Below are positions 60,195 to 64,000 of a stretch of DNA of 64,000 bases, piece by piece (within the stretch, counting starts at the first letter, position 1; each line of letters begins with the position of its first letter). The position numbers were made by a program, and so were the translations under genes. Origin of the DNA: Rhizobium sp. G21 (GTDB lineage: Bacteria > Pseudomonadota > Alphaproteobacteria > Rhizobiales > Rhizobiaceae); NCBI RefSeq assembly GCF_014158035.1, contig NZ_JACFXW010000001.1, positions 2,613,501 to 2,677,500 of the forward strand. The letters are read 5' to 3'. The notes under the pieces are model-generated. The model made no database searches and was not told the DNA's origin. It saw nothing but the letters and a program-made list of their open reading frames with translations.

Positions 60195-60208
60195 TTGACG
60201 TAAGTCAA
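60195..60208. promoter_or_regulatory. FNR/FixK-type binding site upstream of hemA
   Basis: TTGAC-GTAA-GTCAA is a perfect palindrome fitting the TTGA(T/C)-N4-(A/G)TCAA anaerobox. It lies about 150 bases before the hemA start, in the only promoter region of that gene. FnrL or FixK control of hemA is known in Rhodobacter and Bradyrhizobium, so oxygen-responsive heme synthesis is a reasonable inference. Confidence 0.7.
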
Positions 60209-60357
60209 GGCGGCTTCGTGTTTCAGGCTTTAATGCCTATTTTAGCGATATGGATGATAATGCGCTCTAACGACGCGGAGCTCATGATTCGCAGGGGCAG
60301 GGGTTGACGTTTGGAATGATTCCAAACACAAAAGACCTTAAGAGTCTGGAGATGATT

Positions 60358-61572
60358 ATGGAATTCGAAGCCTTCTTCACGGAAGCGCTGGATGGGCTGC
60401 ACCAGGAAGGCCGCTACCGCGTTTTCGCCGATTTGGAACGTCGCGCGGGACAATTCCCCAAGGCCATTCGTCATACGGAAAACGGCCCGCAGGAAGTGAC
60501 CGTCTGGTGCTCGAACGATTATCTCGGCATGGGCCAGCATCCCAAGGTCATCGCGGCGATGAAGGAAGCCATCGATTCCTGCGGCGCGGGCGCGGGCGGC
60601 ACCCGCAATATTTCCGGCACGAATCACTACCATGTTCTGCTCGAGCAGGAGCTCGCGGATCTGCATGGCAAGGAGGCGGCGCTGCTGTTCAATTCCGGCT
60701 ATATGTCCAATTGGACCACGCTTTCGACGCTCTGTTCGAAGATCCCGGGAATGATCGTGTTCTCGGACGCCGGCAACCACGCTTCCATGATCGAAGGCAT
60801 TCGTCACGCCAAGTGTCAGCGCGTGATCTTCAAGCACAATGACCTCGCTGATCTGCGCGCCCATCTCGAAGCTGCCGATCCCACGGCGCCGAAGATGATC
60901 GCGTTCGAATCGGTCTATTCGATGGACGGCGATATCGCGCCCATCAAGGAAATCTGCGATCTCGCCGACGAGTTCGGCGCCATGACCTATCTCGACGAAG
61001 TGCACGCCGTCGGCCTCTATGGTCCCCGCGGCGGCGGCATCGCCGAGCGCGACGGCCAGATGCATCGCCTGACGGTGATCGAAGGCACGCTCGGCAAGGC
61101 GTTCGGCGTCATGGGCGGCTATATCACCGGGTCGCATGCGCTGTGCGATTTCGTGCGTTCTTTCGCCTCGGGCTTCATCTTCACGACCTCGCTGCCGCCG
61201 GCGATCGCCGCCGGCGCTCTCGCCTCGATCCAGCATCTGAAGGCGAGTCCCTTCGAGCGCGCCCGGCATCAGGACCGTGTGCGCAAGCTGCGCGCCGCAC
61301 TCGACGCCAACGGCATTCCACATCTTCACAATCCCAGCCATATCGTGCCGGTGATGGTGAAGGACGCCGCCAAGTGCAAATGGATCTCGGACCTGCTGCT
61401 CGACAATTTCGGCATCTATGTCCAGCCGATCAACTATCCGACGGTGCCGAAGAAGACCGAGCGCCTGCGCATCACGCCGGCCCCCTATCACACCGATGGC
61501 GATATCGACCATCTGGTCGGCTCGCTGCATTCGCTGTGGGCGCGCTGCGCCCTGGCCCGCGCCGTCGCCTGA
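60358..61572 (+). CDS. hemA: 5-aminolevulinate synthase
   Basis: PLP enzyme condensing glycine and succinyl-CoA to 5-aminolevulinate, the C4 heme pathway entry of alphaproteobacteria. It has 404 residues from ATG 60358 ([23 protein letters not shown]), with GGAG 7 bases upstream. Motifs are [54 protein letters not shown] and the PLP-binding Lys in [15 protein letters not shown]. It sits directly after the heme-dependent globin chemoreceptor, with an FNR-type site between them. Confidence 0.97.
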   Translation: MEFEAFFTEALDGLHQEGRYRVFADLERRAGQFPKAIRHTENGPQEVTVWCSNDYLGMGQHPKVIAAMKEAIDSCGAGAGGTRNISGTNHYHVLLEQELADLHGKEAALLFNSGYMSNWTTLSTLCSKIPGMIVFSDAGNHASMIEGIRHAKCQRVIFKHNDLADLRAHLEAADPTAPKMIAFESVYSMDGDIAPIKEICDLADEFGAMTYLDEVHAVGLYGPRGGGIAERDGQMHRLTVIEGTLGKAFGVMGGYITGSHALCDFVRSFASGFIFTTSLPPAIAAGALASIQHLKASPFERARHQDRVRKLRAALDANGIPHLHNPSHIVPVMVKDAAKCKWISDLLLDNFGIYVQPINYPTVPKKTERLRITPAPYHTDGDIDHLVGSLHSLWARCALARAVA

Positions 61573-61595
61573 TCAAATCCATCGCTTGAAATCAC

Positions 61596-61625
61596 CATGC
61601 GGATCATCGAGAGATGGTCCGCATG
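61596..61625. promoter_or_regulatory. Near-perfect 13-bp hairpin between hemA and the serine hydrolase
   Basis: CATGCGGATCATC-GAGA-GATGGTCCGCATG has one mismatch (T opposite G) and a GAGA tetraloop. There is no T tract. It ends 23 bases before the serine-hydrolase start, next to its GGGGAGGG site. It could be a hemA 3' hairpin, an operator, or a translation-control element. Confidence 0.45.
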
Positions 61626-61648
61626 TGTCGTTTCAGGGGAGGGTTTTC

Positions 61649-62764
61649 ATGGGTATGGACCAGCGATTGGACCAGGCGATCGACCGCGCCATCGGCGAGG
61701 GCCGCATCACGGGAACCGTGGTTCTGGTGCATCGCGACGGCGAGCCGGTCTATCGCCGCGCCGCTGGCTTTGCCGATCGCGAGGCGGGGCGGCCGGTCGC
61801 CATGGACACGATCTTTCGCCTGGCCTCGGTCACCAAGCCCTTTGTCGCCGTCACCGCGCTCGCCATGGCCGAAGGCGGACTGCTGTCGGTCGAGGATCTC
61901 GTGCGCGATCATCTGCCCTGGTTCCAGCCGAAGCTCGCCGATGGACGGGTAGGCGACATCACGCTTCATCATCTGCTGACCCATACCGCCGGGCTCGCCT
62001 ATGATCCGGCGCTCGAGCGCCTGCCGGCCGATCTCGCCGTCAATTGCGGCCTCGCCGACACCGATCTCGACTACGAAGCCAATTTCTCGCGCGTCAACGC
62101 GATCCCGTTGCGTTTCGAGCCCGGCAATCAATGGCTCTATTCCTACGCCACAGACCTTCTCGGCGCTGTGATCGCCAAGGTGCATGGCGGAACGCTGGAA
62201 GAGGCGGTCAGGACCCATGTCTGCGATCCCCTGGGGCTTGCTGACTGCCGCTTTCATGTCACCGACGCCAACAGGCTGGCGGTCGCCTATGCGGATGGTC
62301 ATCCCGAGGCGGTTCGTATGCCCGACCCCTATAGCCCGCCGGAAACGGAGGGCTGGACCCTGACCTTCTCGCCGGGCCGGATCCTCAATCCCCGGGCGTT
62401 CCAATCCGGCGGCGCCGGCATGGCCGGCACGGCGCCGGACGTGATGACCTTTCTCGACACGCTGGCGCGGGGCGGCGGCGACATACTATCGCTCGAGACG
62501 GTGCGATCGGCGCTGTCCAACCAGATTGGCGAGATCGAGGCGGAGCCGGGCCGCAAATTCACCTATGTCGGCGCCCTCGTCACCGATCGTCGTCTGGCGA
62601 TGACGCTCCAGCCTGAAGGCACGGTGCGATGGGGCGGGGTCTACGGGCTCAACTGGTTCATCGATCCCGTCAACCGCATCACCGGTCTTTCGGTCACCAA
62701 CAATGCGCTCGAAGGCTGCACGGGCCGCTATCCCGAAGAAATCGTCCATGCGATCTATGGCTGA
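61649..62764 (+). CDS. Serine hydrolase / class C beta-lactamase-family esterase
   Basis: A 371-residue protein from ATG 61649 behind AGGGGAGGG. The SxxK nucleophile motif is RLASVTKPFVAVTAL (~residue 64). The tyrosine motif is WLYSYATDLLG, YSY in place of the class C YSN, which is common in family VIII esterases. The third motif region is SGGAGMAGTAPD. No signal peptide is seen, so it is likely cytoplasmic and an esterase rather than a resistance enzyme. Substrate unknown. Confidence 0.88.
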   Translation: MGMDQRLDQAIDRAIGEGRITGTVVLVHRDGEPVYRRAAGFADREAGRPVAMDTIFRLASVTKPFVAVTALAMAEGGLLSVEDLVRDHLPWFQPKLADGRVGDITLHHLLTHTAGLAYDPALERLPADLAVNCGLADTDLDYEANFSRVNAIPLRFEPGNQWLYSYATDLLGAVIAKVHGGTLEEAVRTHVCDPLGLADCRFHVTDANRLAVAYADGHPEAVRMPDPYSPPETEGWTLTFSPGRILNPRAFQSGGAGMAGTAPDVMTFLDTLARGGGDILSLETVRSALSNQIGEIEAEPGRKFTYVGALVTDRRLAMTLQPEGTVRWGGVYGLNWFIDPVNRITGLSVTNNALEGCTGRYPEEIVHAIYG

Positions 62765-62766
62765 AA

Positions 62767-63936
62767 TTAGAACGCCTTGCGGGCGATGAATTCGGCCGCG
62801 CGCCGGCGCGCCTCGCTGTCGGCGGCGAAGACGTCTTCGATGGTGTTCGCCGCCGGCCAATCCACCATGGCCTCCATGGCGCTTTCGGCGATGTCGGCCA
62901 TGTCGAGAAAGCCGATCCTGCCGTCGCAAAAGGCGTGGAAGGCGGTCTCCTCGGCGGCGTTCATCGTCAGCGCCTGCACGCCGCCACGGGTCAGCGCGAG
63001 ACGCGCCAGCCGGAGCGCCGGAAAACGGACTTCGTCCGGCGCCTCGAAATCCAGCCGCGCCAGTTTGGCGAAATCGAGCCGTTCGACATTGAGGGCAGGG
63101 CGGTCTGGAAAGGTGAGCGCATAGCCGATCGCGGTGCGCATATCGGGCGCGCCGAGCTGGGCGATGATCGAGCCGTCGCGATAGCCGACCATGGAGTGGA
63201 TGATCGATTGCGGATGCACGATCACCTCGATCTCATGCGGTTCGAGATCGAAGAGGTGCTTGGCTTCGATCACCTCCAGCGCCTTGTTGAACATGCTGGC
63301 GCTGCCGATGGAGATTTTCAGCCCCATCGACCAGTTGGGATGGGCGCGGGCGACGTCGGCGCTGACGCCGGCCATCTGTTCGCGGCTCCAGGTCCGGAAG
63401 GGGCCGCCGGAAGCGGTCAGGATCACACGCTCCACCGCATGGCGACGTTCGGGATCGAGCGACTGGAAAATGGCGCTGTGCTCGCTGTCGACCGGCAGCA
63501 AGCGCCCGCCGCCCGTCTTGACGGCGCCGACGAACAACTCGCCCGCCGACACCAGGCATTCCTTGTTGGCCAGAGCGATATCGGCGCCGCGGCGCGCGGC
63601 CGCGAGCGTGGGCGCAAGCCCGGCCGTGCCGACGATCGCGGCCATGACCATGGAGGCGGGCATATCGGCGGCCTCGATCAGACCGCTCTCGCCGGCCGCG
63701 ACGGCGACGCCTGTGCCCGCCAGCGCGTCCTTGAGATTCAGATAGCGGGACTCATCGGCAGTGACGGCGAGCTTTGCTTGATGCCGCACCGCTTGCTCGG
63801 CGAGAAGGGCGATATTGCCGGCGCCCGTCAGCGCCGCCACCTCGAATTCGTCCTTGGCTTCCATTTGCGCTAGCACGTCGAGCGTGCTGACGCCGATGGA
63901 GCCCGTTGCTCCGAGGATGGTGATGCTTCTCGTCAT
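62767..63936 (-). CDS. dxr: 1-deoxy-D-xylulose 5-phosphate reductoisomerase
   Basis: Second enzyme of the MEP isoprenoid pathway. It has 389 residues. The NADPH site is ITILGATGSIGVSTLDVL, with ANKECLVSAGELF, the metal-site PVDSEHSAIFQSL and the substrate loop ASGGPFRTWSREQM. HPNWSMGLKISIGSASMFNKALEVIEA and HPQSIIHSMVGYRDGS are also typical. It is convergent with the serine hydrolase, 2 bases apart. The final 64 bases of the window are its upstream region, with nothing recognised. Confidence 0.97.
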   Translation of the reverse strand: MTRSITILGATGSIGVSTLDVLAQMEAKDEFEVAALTGAGNIALLAEQAVRHQAKLAVTADESRYLNLKDALAGTGVAVAAGESGLIEAADMPASMVMAAIVGTAGLAPTLAAARRGADIALANKECLVSAGELFVGAVKTGGGRLLPVDSEHSAIFQSLDPERRHAVERVILTASGGPFRTWSREQMAGVSADVARAHPNWSMGLKISIGSASMFNKALEVIEAKHLFDLEPHEIEVIVHPQSIIHSMVGYRDGSIIAQLGAPDMRTAIGYALTFPDRPALNVERLDFAKLARLDFEAPDEVRFPALRLARLALTRGGVQALTMNAAEETAFHAFCDGRIGFLDMADIAESAMEAMVDWPAANTIEDVFAADSEARRRAAEFIARKAF

Positions 63937-64000
63937 GCGGCCGCTTCGATCCCTGAAGATGATCCCCGTCTCTATCGTGAGGCTGGGGCGGGAGCAAGAC

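Noticed and set aside
61649-62764. Class C beta-lactamase resistance gene
   Set aside because: There is no signal peptide, the YSN motif is YSY, and no KTG-type motif is clear; a family VIII-like esterase is more likely.

Overview
The window looks like a chromosomal segment of an alphaproteobacterium of the order Hyphomicrobiales (Rhizobiales). The evidence is high GC, a gene order typical of that order (secA / peptidyl-prolyl isomerase / argJ / mutT; gloB beside a methyltransferase; ftsE-ftsX-ydcF-plsC; hpt / response regulator / DUF4175; argH-lptM-lysA; lysC-ptsP-prfA-prmC-DUF4167), a C4-pathway 5-aminolevulinate synthase (HemA), and family-specific proteins such as DUF1178, DUF2125 and DUF4167. 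The genus cannot be fixed from sequence alone. No phage, insertion sequence, CRISPR array or replication origin was seen. One RNA gene, tRNA-Leu(CAA), is present.

Layout. 1-6.1 kb: the 5' part of secA (reverse) and a divergent run of a periplasmic peptidyl-prolyl isomerase, argJ, a GNAT acetyltransferase and a MutT-type Nudix hydrolase. 6.2-9.9 kb: a small membrane protein, a SAM methyltransferase, comF, a glutaredoxin, a Nit-type amidohydrolase and DUF1178. 10-12.7 kb: a polysaccharide flippase paired with a FemAB/CelD-like acyltransferase. 12.7-18.3 kb: prephenate/arogenate dehydrogenase and a secreted protein of about 1,495 residues with octapeptide repeats, a PPC domain, five cadherin-like domains and an RTX tail. 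18.6-24.8 kb: methyltransferase, gloB, an AlkA-like glycosylase, an HNH nuclease, dsbB, a YqaA-like protein, the tRNA, an EamA transporter and DUF72. 24.9-39.8 kb: acyl-CoA synthetase, DUF2125, a ChaC-like cyclotransferase, plsC, ydcF, ftsX, ftsE, a membrane protein, hpt, a response regulator, DUF4175, lysA, lptM, argH and tlpA. 39.8-44.5 kb: a second giant secreted protein (about 1,569 residues) with about 30 copies of a 45-residue beta-strand repeat. 44.7-51.4 kb: lysC, ptsP, prfA, prmC and DUF4167. 51.5-62.8 kb: cheW with a double-PAS soluble chemoreceptor, a glycine-zipper lipoprotein, a form II coxS-coxL-coxM cluster, a globin-coupled chemoreceptor, hemA preceded by an FNR/FixK-type palindrome, and a serine hydrolase. 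The window ends with dxr.

The most distinctive parts are the two RTX-type giants and the 51-62 kb neighbourhood. The latter combines redox/gas chemoreceptors carrying C-terminal NWEEF tethers, a molybdenum hydroxylase of the CO-dehydrogenase form II type, and heme synthesis. A cross-cutting observation is that eleven genes carry 17 apparent frameshifts, thirteen of which are repaired by adding one base, usually next to a short run of one base. This points to uncorrected indels in the assembly rather than gene decay. Such genes are listed as single CDS over their full span with the break positions given.
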